DNA of 21,749 bases from Welwitschia mirabilis (lineage: Eukaryota; Gnetophyta; Gnetopsida; Welwitschiales). The notes under the pieces were generated by a model. The model had not been told where the DNA came from and did no database searches. It saw only the letters and a list, made by a program, of their open reading frames with translations. Both the position numbers and the translations under genes were made by a program. Below are positions 1 through 9,067 of this stretch, one piece after another (the stretch's first letter is position 1; each line of letters opens with the position of its first letter). Where the stretch lies: the NCBI GenBank assembly GCA_051453625.1, contig JBOZIK010000001.1:115338686-115360434 (forward strand), in the 5' to 3' direction.

Positions 1-678
1 GACGCCAAGTCACGACTCGAGTCGGCTTGCCCGCGCACCGTCTCCTGCGCAGACATCGTGGCGATAGCGGCGAGAGACGTGGTGGAGTTGACGGGAGGGC
101 CGAGGTGGGAGGTAGAGAAGGGAAGGAGAGACGGAGTTGTGTCGCGGGCGGTGGAGACGAGGGATCTGCCAGCGCCGACATTCAACTTAAGTGTGATGAA
201 GAGGGCATTCGCAAAGAGAGGACTGTCAGAGAAAGACATAGTTGCTCTGTCGGGAGGACACACCCTTGGATTCTCACACTGCTCTTCCTTCGAGGCGAGG
301 CTGCGCTCATTCAACAAAAGCCACTCCATCGATCCCTCCATCCATCTCCCCTTCGCCAACTCTCTCATGTCGCTCTGTCCCCAACACAACTCCAACAGCT
401 CTGCGGGCGCATTCCTCGACTCCACTCCCACTCGCTTCGACAACGCCTACTTCCGTAACCTCCGGGATGGCAAGGGCGTGTTTCACTCCGACCAGGCTCT
501 CTGGGCTGAAAGCAGGAATGGATCCGTGAGACAACTTGTCTATAAATTCGCGAAGGATGAGAAGGCGTTCTTTAGCGCATTCTCTCGCTCAATGGTGAGG
601 ATGGGCCGCGTTGGCGTGCTCACCGGCAAAGAAGGGGAGGTTCGCCTCCGCTGCCGCTTCATCAACAGCGACTTCTAA
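1..678 (+). CDS. Class III (secretory) plant peroxidase, PER64-like, 3' part of the gene (5' partial)
   Basis: Heme peroxidase that uses H2O2 to oxidise phenolics in the apoplast or cell wall (family knowledge: lignin and suberin formation). The frame is open from base 1 to TAA at 676-678, giving 225 residues against a usual ~320-350. The signal peptide and distal heme half (R..FHDC) lie upstream, so the ATG at 58 is internal. Seen: VSCADI at about residues 14-19; the proximal heme ligand His at residue 87 (CAC 259-261) in GGHTLGFSHC; LDSTPTRFDN, matching the proximal calcium site; and Cys at 10, 16, 94, 126 and 218, corresponding to five of the eight conserved disulfide cysteines. NKS, NSS and NGS are possible N-glycosylation sites. 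The stretch ETRDLPAPTFNLS with GGHTLGFSHCSSF resembles, from memory, the PER64/Prx64 group linked to Casparian-strip lignification. No intron interrupts this part. Family assignment is near certain; the subgroup is less so. Confidence 0.95.
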   Translation, partial: DAKSRLESACPRTVSCADIVAIAARDVVELTGGPRWEVEKGRRDGVVSRAVETRDLPAPTFNLSVMKRAFAKRGLSEKDIVALSGGHTLGFSHCSSFEARLRSFNKSHSIDPSIHLPFANSLMSLCPQHNSNSSAGAFLDSTPTRFDNAYFRNLRDGKGVFHSDQALWAESRNGSVRQLVYKFAKDEKAFFSAFSRSMVRMGRVGVLTGKEGEVRLRCRFINSDF

Positions 679-1874
679 GAGGGTCCAGCCGCTTATTCTT
701 CCGCATCAGTGTTACAAAAGTTTTCTAAAATAATAGCATAAATATGGAAAATAATATTTATGGCATTATACTTTGGAGTAAACAAGAAGAAAGAAAGAAT
801 CCGCAGTTTAAATCGTCCAATTAATACAAGACGCTTTTCATTGAACCAGTACATGAACCATTATTTCTCGCATAGCTCATTTCCACTCGCTAATGCACTT
901 GACTTACGATGTGGTGGTGTCAAAAACTTAGAAAGCTTGTTTCGCTACATTGACTTCTATAGAAATTGCTGCATCTACTTGTATGGAAATTCATTTGAAT
1001 TCTAAGATTGTAACATGTCAACGTGTCATTCCAGCAATAATGATAAACTTTTTGAGGAGGAGATACACTATCATAACCAGAGCTGAACTTTTTAAAATTA
1101 ATAAAAGAGCTTTAAGCATCTTTTACTACATGATTCTTGAGTGATGTAAAACCACTCTCATAATTTTTGATCTGTAATTAGTTGTCAGCTATGAAGGGAC
1201 TCGCATTAAGGTCTGAACAAAGAGGATATACTATAAAATAACCAAATTCTCCTAAAACAAAGTGACACCCATCTAACCAATGCCCCAATAAGTAGAAGAT
1301 ATAACTAAACTAACTATTTTTTTGGTACTTCAATATGGATTTAAAAAATAATAGTTTGGAAAGTAGAATCCTTAAATCTTAAATCTCGAGAAATAGAGTT
1401 ATCGATCCTTAAAAACATGATTACATTAGTTTTTGCAGATTACATGAAGAATGTAGGATCTAAAACACTTTAGAAGAAATAAATAATCATTAGAATATTT
1501 CATAGGTCTCTAAGAATAATATGGTTCTAATTTGGATGAAAACCTAAAAAGGATGTTGGAACCCATGTACAATCATTTTGATCCATAAAGTAACAAATGA
1601 AGCAATGTCAGAAGCTATCTTCATTATTGTAAAAAGGGTAGGTAGTAGCTTCAAATCCCAAATGGAGAATCCACATACCAATAGGTAGACCTTGATGAAA
1701 GAGATATCATAAAAAGTGTTATTAATTTGATATGGTGGATAATTTCTAGGTTCCTTGAGCTCATGAGATCTTATTATTTGCTTTTGAAAGACATATCCAT
1801 TAAGAATCATTGTAATAATTTATGACATAATTATCTTGAACATCAATCGTATTAGAAATTTCAAAATAATTTTT

Positions 1875-1878
<4 letters not shown>
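679..1878. other. 3' flank of the peroxidase gene, AT-rich non-coding
   Basis: No gene is supported here. Base composition drops sharply from GC-rich to AT-rich within about 40 bases of the stop codon. AATAAT-type A/T-rich stretches at about 726-760 are plausible plant polyadenylation near-upstream elements for the peroxidase transcript, but no strict AATAAA is visible. Short open frames at 760-1005, 950-1144 and 1544-1810 (minus) show no motif I recognise and no codon bias, and are probably chance. Confidence 0.6.

Positions 1879-1946
<68 letters not shown>
1879..1946. repeat. (GA)n microsatellite, 34 perfect units
   Basis: Sixty-eight bases of uninterrupted GA dinucleotide, flanked by CC on the left and ATTTGAG on the right. 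A perfect tract of this length is likely length-polymorphic between individuals. It reads as CT on the minus strand. Confidence 0.98.
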
Positions 1947-1949
<3 letters not shown>

Positions 1950-2352
1950 TGAGCCACTATAAAGCTGCTAAACATTTTTCACTCAAATTTTTTATCATTC
2001 AACCAAAGATAAGAAAGAGATATCACACCCCTATCAAACTAGTATTAAAGAATTAATTAAATTACCATTTAATGATAACCATCATGGAATTACATCTAGT
2101 AACATAGAAGAATGGATAGAAAAATTATTCGAAGTAATTTTTATCTACACTCAAATTTTACATATGTGGCCCTTAAAATTTAGTAAAATAATATATTTTA
2201 AGGCTATAACTATCATATTTACCATTGAATTATCACTAATTAAGTTTAATCCTTAGAATTTCTAAAATGTTAAAAACAACTAACACTTAAAATCCTATTT
2301 AGAGCTCATGTTCAACCATTCAACTTTGTAAAAAGTCAAGCGACCCAAAATT
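1947..2352. other. AT-rich spacer between microsatellite and first retroelement
   Basis: No ORF, RNA gene or recognisable repeat seen. It ends at the inferred left edge of the first LTR. Confidence 0.5.
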
Positions 2353-2787
2353 ATTGACAACATGTAAAAATTGACATTTATATTAAGTGTATCAGACCAA
2401 TTTAGCTTAAGTGAAGAACTGAATTAACTATTTTATCATAAAAATATGTCTTTTATGATTTTTAGTACCATTTGTAAACTTATGAATTTCCCATAATGAT
2501 TTTAGGCATTTTTCTACATTTTGGAGCACATGCTAAAAGATGAAAAGATTTCAATAAAAAATGTTGGCACCACCATCCAAGTCACTAGCACTATCAATCT
2601 CGTGAATTAGATCGAGCTCCAAAGTTATGTCTCAAATCACCATGGGAAAATCAGTAGATTCTGGTTATGGGCTCAGATAGTTATGGCATTAGCTCAACTG
2701 AAATGTATGGCTATAAAATGTCAATTTATCATTTGTAAAAACCTAAATGAAAAATCCTAATTGTGAAATACTATTTCTATTTTCACC

Positions 2788-2795
2788 TATAAATA
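2788..2795 (+). promoter_or_regulatory. TATA box of the 5' LTR
   Basis: TATAAATA preceded by CACC. The right LTR has TATAAAAA at the homologous place (9496-9503), so it was part of the ancestral LTR and probably marks the U3 promoter. Present activity is unlikely. Confidence 0.6.
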
Positions 2796-2956
2796 GGACT
2801 AAGTGTTGTTCATTGGAGTATTGTTTTGATTGTGAAAGTATTATACTCCTTAGAGCATAAGATTTTTACTATGTCTTTCTAAGATCCCCCTTTGGGAGTG
2901 GGTTTTGTATCCACATTATTTTTCTTTCTTTAATGTACTAAACTTTATGTTATTTT

Positions 2957-2962
2957 AATAAA
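2957..2962 (+). promoter_or_regulatory. Polyadenylation signal of the 5' LTR
   Basis: AATAAA lies about 165 bases after the TATA box, the expected place for an LTR poly(A) signal. The homologous site in the right LTR (near 9690) has decayed to a run of A. Confidence 0.45.
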
Positions 2963-3529
2963 GTAGAGTAGATTTTACTTCTTAATTTTAAGTTGCAATT
3001 CGCATTGTAATTTTAATGGTTGAATGAAGCTATGTGTTTTCTATTATTTTCTAAGTGAGTTTCTTTTGCTTAAATCTTAATTTATAGGTTATCTTGCTTG
3101 ATGGTCATTGGGAATCATTTTCCTACTTTCCATGCTTGCATTTATGCTATGACAGACTAATGTAATTAAGACATATCACCACTACTTATGTTGTGATTAA
3201 GATTATGTTACCATGATGTAAGCTACAAGGACTTTGCATTTTTAATGTTTATTGAGGAATTTAGATTCTATCGTTGAATAGAAGTCTTTATTATTAGAAG
3301 ATTCAGGTTAATCCTTTGAATTTAGTTTGCTTTCATACTTTCACCATTTAAAATTTGTTCATCACAATCTTGGTTTAAATCTTTCCTTAATTATCTTGCT
3401 ATTTTAAAGAAGTGTTGTGTTATCACTATTATTTCTACCTTGATTTATTACCGTGAATTGAACAACAATAGAATTTTAGTATAATGTAAATTTTAATTAA
3501 TTTATAAAAGTTCGCCTCAAACAACGTTT

Positions 3530-3547
3530 TGGCACTATTATTAACAT
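3530..3547 (+). other. Decayed primer binding site (tRNA-Asp type) of gypsy element 1
   Basis: The site reads TGGCACTATTATTAACA and sits 6 bases after the LTR end. The Athila/Tat site complementary to the 3' end of tRNA-Asp is TGGCGCCGTTGCCGGGGA (known). Nearly all differences are G-to-A or C-to-T, which supports both the identification and methylation-driven decay. Confidence 0.65.
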
Positions 3548-5029
3548 AATAGCACAATATCATTACAACGGGTGCACAATTTTCTTTTTTTCCCCTTGAA
3601 TTTTAGTTTTATTTTTTCTATTTTCTTACACCTATAGTGGTTGGTACTAGTTATTTGCAATGTTACTTGAACTAGTCCTTTTTTCTTTTTCCTACATTTC
3701 TTTACATTTTTATACTTTCCAATGATAGGCACTAGTTTGTTTTTAATGTTACTCGAACTAGTCATTTATTTGAGTGCTATTAATTTTTCATTAAGCTTTT
3801 TTAGCTTTAACCTAAATATATTACTATATCAATCTTTGTGATTGCATAGCTAACATGTTTTCTATAGGTTTATTGCCTAAACGAAGAATAAAAATTATCA
3901 ATGATAAAAACCCATAAGAACCTTCTTTTATTTCCTTTACTTTTCTTACATTTTAAATTTGGTAGTTTAGTTTCATTTTTGGTATGCATGTATATTTAAG
4001 AAAATTTTTAAAAAGAAAAACATATTTAGGATTTCTCCATAAGTTTTAGTTTTCATAGTTTCTCTACCATTTCATTTTCTTCTTTTTCATTTTTTTCATC
4101 CTATAACTTAAACAATTTTGTGTTGTGACAAAAGAAAATCCCTTCTTTTCTTAAAACCTAAATCCTTTAACAAATAGCACTACCATTATACCTAATTAGC
4201 ACTATTGGTTTTCTTATGAGTTCTACTCTATGTTTTTTCCTATAGCCTCCATTATCCTTCTAAAACCATTTCTGATCTTAGGCTTCCTCTAAAATATTTC
4301 TAATTTTCATGCATTAAATGTATAACAATCAAGGATAGTTAGTTAAAATCCTATCTTGTAAAATCATAAACCCAAATACCAGCAATGATAATAAATAGAT
4401 ACCTCCTTCTAACAACTAATCTCATGAAGAATCCCATGGAGATTAATAACAAAAACAACCTAATATAAATGCATAATCTTCCTTTTAGAACCTTCATTAA
4501 AAAAATAACATACATTTCCTAAATGAAGAGTTACTTGAAAGTCTTCAAGCTCATTTTCTAAATCAATAATCAACTATAAATCCTAGTCAATATTTATCCT
4601 AGAACTAATTTAAGTTTATTAACAAACCTTTCTTTTAGATGAACTCTTAAATATTACGTTCAATCAGAATGCCTAAGAATACAATCTTGTATCATCTAAT
4701 CCTAATGAGCATGTAGGTTAGGCTTTAAGCCAATCTTTATCTAACTCCTATTATATTTTCATGGCTTTGAGTTTGAAAACTTATACATATATTTGAAAGA
4801 ATCCAAATGCATATTATAAACCACACTCCACATTCGTAACACTTTAGATGCCCTTAGTTTAATAATCTTTTTGTTCCCCTTAAAAGAAAAAGCAAAAGAT
4901 CGATTATACACTCTAAAACATCTCTCTATTAGTACTTAAGCTAACTTAAATAAAGCCTTCATTTTCAAATGTTTTCCAAGTTATAAGACTAATGCCTTAA
5001 GGTAATAAATTATGAACTATCAATAGAAA
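3548..5029 (+). other. 5' leader of gypsy element 1, no gene recognised
   Basis: AT-rich sequence between primer site and gag, without a reading frame I can assign. It contains a duplicated ~40-bp segment (listed separately). The minus-strand open frame 3541-3765 is Lys-rich only because of T-rich + strand sequence, and I do not call it a gene. Confidence 0.5.
3643..3767 (+). repeat. Imperfect direct repeat with paired ACTAGT ends
   Basis: About 40 bases at 3643-3682 (GG-TACTAGT ... TGTTACTTGAACTAGTC) recur at 3728-3767 (GG-CACTAGT ... TGTTACTCGAACTAGTC), start to start 85 bases. Each copy begins and ends with ACTAGT. It lies in the untranslated leader of gypsy element 1. Confidence 0.75.
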
Positions 5030-6000
5030 GGTCATGAGAGATTCTCATAGACATTAAAAAGGTTTAAGGATCTCTTGTAAAAATTCCCTCATCCTGAATT
5101 TGAATCGAATAGGGTTATTAATTTCTTCTATGAAAGGTTGTTCCCAAACTTGGCAGAAATGATGAGTAGGAGTAATTTCCTAACTTTTGCATTAGATAAA
5201 GTTTCGAACTTTTTAGAATCTATTGCTAAAAGCTCTAAGAATTGGAGGATACCTACTAAAATAATAGATCCAAACATTCAATTAGATCTAGAAGTGTTTT
5301 TAGAGTAACAATTATTTTGATGTTAGCAGCTAAATAAATGAGCTTTCTAGGAGAGTAGAATACCTCAGTTCTCATCCTAAACCCATGCGTTTCAAACCCA
5401 AGTATTTGATCTACTATGTAGATTTCCACGAAATAACTGAGTGTCCTTTCATACCCATTTTCTAAAACATATTTAACAAATAGGTTAATGTGGTAGAACA
5501 CTATTAGTAAAATCATAAAAATGATTTATTCTCAAATGCCAATAACCCCAAATACAAGATCCATTCAAACATTTCTTAGAAATAGAACAAAACCCATAAT
5601 AAAATTCCTACTAATTAGCTTAGAAATTCATTTCCATTATCTTCCCATATTTACCCTGTATCTTCAAACTAATATCATTCATTCCACCACTCCTCATTAT
5701 AACACCAACCTTCTTCATCAAATCCATTGAAGAATACCTTTAAAAAGTTCATAGAATAATAAATGTAAATAAACTAAAAACTTAAATAAAATATCTAATA
5801 ATTCCAGCAAACCACCATTCATATTCTCTCTCTCTTTTTTTTTTCTTGTCATAAGCCTAATTAACTTCTAATGAGCCTAGAACCAAATCCTAGAGAAGTA
5901 AAAATTGTAAAAGGAATATAGCCTAATCACATTGAAGAAACTAAATCTATTCACCTTAGGAGCAAAAAAGAGATAAACCTAGAACAAGATCAATCATGTA
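5030..6000 (+). pseudogene. gag remnant of gypsy element 1 (capsid, zinc knuckle, linker)
   Basis: Gag would package element RNA into cytoplasmic particles. In one frame from about 5033 the translation runs HERFS, stop, TLKRFKDLL, stop, KFPHPEFESNRVINFF, then ERLFPNLAEMM and ESIAKSSKNW. This is the retrotransposon capsid pattern (a W/F-rich rFkdLL..PH block, then a Trp-ended helix) typical of Athila/Tat gag. After a frameshift, 5403-5444 keeps the spacing of a CCHC zinc knuckle (x2, x4, x4), but the first two Cys are Tyr (TAT, TAC); His (5427) and the last Cys (5442) remain. A later stretch near 5950-5975 reads HLRSKKEI, resembling the conserved linker motif before the protease. The open frame at 5521-5730 lies in the low-complexity part. 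Multiple stops and frameshifts: not functional. Confidence 0.75.
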
Positions 6001-6140
6001 AGAATATAACACCCATGCAAATCAACAAGAGAAAGGAAATAGTAGAAGAAATATGAAAAGAAATAACTAACTATAGAGAATCTTTACCATTTTAATAATA
6101 ACTTAGAAAGGAGAATATTAAAAAAAGTAATAAAATCCTT

Positions 6141-6666
6141 AAAGATTTTTAAGAAATTAAAGATAAACATTCTCTTTTAAAAGTGATAAAGCAACTTTCT
6201 TCTTATGCAAAATTTCTTAAAATATGTGCATAGGTAAGAGGATGGTGCATGTTTAAAAAAAAAAGACATTTTACCTTAATAGACTCATACAATAATATAA
6301 AATTAAATTTCACCCAATTATAAGGACCCTAGTTGTTTAATGATATCCATTATAATTGGAGACAAACCCCTTAGGCGAGCCTTATCAGATATTGAAGTAA
6401 GCATTAATATCTTACTTCATTTTTTTTCAGGGAAGTTGGCTTGAATGACCTTAAATGAATAGAAATCCAATTAAAATCAATCTAAAAATCATTGAAGTTA
6501 CTATTAGGAATAGTAAAAAAATTATTTAAGTATATAATTTCTATTTTTTAGTAGGCTTCATCATGTTAGAAATGGAATAAAAAAACGTAACTCAGTTTCC
6601 ATTATTCTAGGTAGGCCTTTTCTCATAACATTTAATGCTGTTATTAATTATAGAAACTATCTAATA
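6141..6666 (+). pseudogene. Aspartic protease remnant of gypsy element 1
   Basis: The retropepsin would cleave the Gag-Pol polyprotein. Traces of the upstream helical block (MQNFLKY) are followed by DPSCLMISIIIGDKP and then RALSDIEVSINIL. The catalytic Asp codon is intact (GAT 6388-6390), but the following flap-side Gly is Glu (GAA). Further on, LNDLK, a stop, IEIQLKS, then GFIMLEME and, after a one-base frameshift in a run of A near 6580, ILGRPFLITFNAVI (from about 6601). That last block is a hallmark of the protease C-terminus in Athila/Tat elements. The order and spacing match the family, and the stops and two shifts make it a dead copy. Confidence 0.75.
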
Positions 6667-6723
6667 ATGATATGACAATGAACTTAAACATTTTTAATGC
6701 GATAAAATTACTAATGGACATTA

Positions 6724-6960
6724 ATGAGATTGATTTTATTGATGAAATTCATGGTGCTAAATCTCTTTTTTAAGAGAAAAATGTATTTTTCCGCTAATAT
6801 ATCTAATGAACATTTTATTATTTTAAAGTCACCTTTTGAGGAGTTATTAAAAAATTATAAAAATATCATAGGTTGGACATTATCTAATTTTGAATTCTTA
6901 AACTCTGTTATTTGTACTCCTTATGTCCTTTCTAAATTCTTAAACTTATGTGCAAAGTAA
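6724..6960 (+). pseudogene. Start of reverse transcriptase, gypsy element 1 (truncated)
   Basis: An open stretch of 78 codons contains FEELLKNYKNIIGWTLSNF followed by SVICTPYVL. This matches the segment between protease and RT fingers in Athila/Tat pol (L..Y..aIGWt..di....p.iC.h.i). The normally following RT blocks, including the YxDD active site, are not found downstream. The coding trace fades right after 6960, suggesting an internal deletion or extreme decay. Confidence 0.6.
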
Positions 6961-7522
6961 TCTCATGGAAATATAATTCTTTCTATGCCTTATTTTGATA
7001 ACCATTCACTTCAATTTGAGCCAAAGGATCACAATATTTTTTAGTATTCCTCTTTAAATGTAATTAAAAAACCTTCTTATAATTGTACCATTAATTGAGC
7101 AAATCATTTTATACTAATATAAATGATACCCAAGAATGTTTTCTTCATATAGGATCCTAAAAATTATCATTATATAATCATTTCCTTAAGCCTTTCACAC
7201 ATCCATCCCAATCGCAAGCAATTTCATTAAGAATAAAAATCATTTGCCTCTTCCATACATCTATGATTCCATAATACATAATGACCATAAATGATAGCCT
7301 TTAATAAATAATCCAATAATAAGTGATCACTTTTTCATTGCAAGTTCCGAGAGAATTTAAGTGCACTTGTATTTTTTAAGAGGAAGTTGTACTTATTTTG
7401 AATTATTTTGTTAAAGTTAGTTTTACATGAGCTCTCTAAATTTGGAAAAAATGGATGAAAAGGTGGAATATACTTTAATGCTATACTCAGATAAGATATT
7501 TCTTAATTAGGCCAATAAGCCA

Positions 7523-7602
7523 ATGAATATGGGAAGTAGAAGTAAGAGAAAAATAAAAAACTATGAATATGGGAAGTAGAAGTAAGATAAAAATAATCTC
7601 TC
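7523..7602 (+). repeat. 40-bp tandem duplication, two copies
   Basis: ATGAATATGGGAAGTAGAAG starts at 7523 and again at 7563; the next ~20 bases also match with very few differences. The copies are far more alike than the two LTRs of the surrounding element, so the duplication is younger than the insertion. Confidence 0.85.
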
Positions 7603-7649
7603 TTCTTCAAAAGCACATTTTTATGTTGATCAATTTATTGCATTTAGTT

Positions 7650-7830
7650 AACTACATTAAAGCTATGAATGCTCATTGGAAATATAGCTCTAATGGTCTA
7701 CTTATGGTATTATCAACTAAATTAGGGCTATAGACACTCACTAGTAATGTAGCACTGACTTCTTTAAAAATAACATGCTTAACTCTATTAAAATAAAATG
7801 CCATAACACTAGATGCTTAGTATAATTCAA
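7650..7830 (+). repeat. Degenerate tandem repeat, period about 65 bp, ~3 units
   Basis: Units start at 7650 (AACTACATTAAAGCTATGAA), 7715 (AACTAAATTAGGGCTATAGA) and, more weakly, 7781 (AACTCTATTAAAATAAAATG). The first two share a ...GCTCAT/CACTCA...TAGC core as well. Spacing is 65 and 66 bases; the third unit is uncertain. Confidence 0.5.
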
Positions 7831-8326
7831 ATTTCTAAAACAAGGAATACATATGACTGTAGAAAGGTAAAATTTAAAGAGAAAAATGTGGAAGTTGAAG
7901 ATTTTTTTACATTATATCTTTTTTAACATTTTTATTTAAAATTTTCTTACCAATTCTTAAATTTCTATTAGTTTACTTAATAAACATCTTATTCGTATCA
8001 TAATTTAATACTTTAAATTAAAAATAAAATCTATTAAATAGAAAAGAAAATCAATAAAAAGATCATTAACCTAGAAAGTTTGTATTTTACTTTTATAAAG
8101 TTTATGGTTGAGTTTTATTCTCATTGTTATTCCACATTTTCACATCCATTTATTTTATCATTAATCACCACCCCTACTTTATGAGAAAACACACTTGTGC
8201 TTGTTGTGAAATGATTACTTGATCTATGTTTTAATCTATAGCCTTTTCATCCTAGCTATTTATAAGCTCAAGTAATCCTATGGTTATTATTTTTGATCAC
8301 CTTTATAAAAACCTGAGTTTTAACTC

Positions 8327-8858
8327 ATGATTTCATTGCGTTTGATAGTGCAAATCTCTATTCATGATACTCCTAGTCACCTAGCCAAAATCCACACAAG
8401 CTATTATCAAAACATTAAAGCATTTGCACTCAGTGGTGCTACTCCATATTTTCCTCCTCATGTACCCAGTCTTTTATCTTGGCTTCTCTTCTACATTTTT
8501 AATCTTTTTACTATAAGTGAGACCTTTCTTGAATATTTATCAAAGAAATATAAAATGTGGATTGGAAAATTATGGGGCAAGATTAAGAAAACTACTAAGA
8601 CACAAAAGGCCATTTCTTGTGAGTAGGATGAAATTCATTAAAAATTGGAATGCATGGTTCCTCATAGACAATCATTTAATTAGAATTGTACTTTTTTATT
8701 TTTTAATTGTTATGCAGGGTATTCAATGTTTTGCATTACACTATTTTCTTTCTTTATGTATTTATAAAAGAAAGACATGTAATGAAGTACCTTTACTTTT
8801 AAGAATTGATACATTCTCAAAAATTTCATTAAAGTTTCTCTACTTTTTTAAACTTTGA
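8327..8858 (+). other. Two overlapping open frames of unknown meaning inside gypsy element 1
   Basis: Frames of 99 codons (8327-8626) and 113 codons (8517-8858) overlap in different phases. Both have hydrophobic runs (for example SLLSWLLFYIFNLF and IVLFYFLIV), as expected from T-rich DNA. Some Athila elements carry an extra ORF between integrase and the 3' LTR, so a relic of that is conceivable, but I see no diagnostic motif and do not claim a function. Confidence 0.15.
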
Positions 8859-9067
8859 GATTAAAGTTAAATTTTGCATAAAGGGTCTTGCATCCATATT
8901 TTTAAAGAAAATTTCTGATTTTTGTATCTTATTTTTCAAAAATTAAACAAAATTTTTAAAAAGTTTAATCATTCTTATACTTGAATATTTTCCTTAGAAA
9001 ATTTTCTATTTTAATCATTCTCTATCACTCTTTTTGATAAGGAGCTACTAGATGTCTAGTGAAGGGA

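Larger units (their letters stand above)
2353..3523 (+). repeat. 5' LTR of gypsy element 1
   Basis: Aligns by eye along its whole length with 9068-10265. The longest identical block I checked is 29 bases (2423-2451 and 9138-9166); further matching blocks are at 3141-3152 and 9881-9892. The start is decayed (the right copy begins TGTGATAACA) and the end is near CAAACA at 3523. The offset between copies shifts from 6715 to 6740 because the right copy has ~25 extra bases near 9610-9635. Confidence 0.85.
6961..9067 (+). other. Unassigned internal part of gypsy element 1
   Basis: This 2.1-kb stretch lies where RT core, RNase H and integrase should be, but I see none of their motifs (no YxDD, HHCC or D-x35-E pattern). 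It holds two small repeat structures (7523-7602 and ~7650-7830). The purine tract GAAGGGA at 9061-9067 directly before the right LTR is probably the polypurine tract that primes plus-strand DNA. Confidence 0.5.

Noticed and set aside
27-534. Overlapping frames at 27-458, 242-529 and 307-534 (minus)
   Set aside because: Shadows of the peroxidase frame in GC-rich DNA.
760-1144. Short open frames after the peroxidase as a small gene
   Set aside because: No homology recognised, AT-driven composition and no supporting signals.
1544-1810. 88-codon minus-strand open frame that superficially looks like a retroelement fragment
   Set aside because: I could not match any RT, RNase H or integrase motif to it; the neighbouring minus-strand sequence shows no continuation.
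5256-5516. 86-codon minus-strand open frame
   Set aside because: Lies opposite the gag remnant of gypsy element 1, which explains the sequence.
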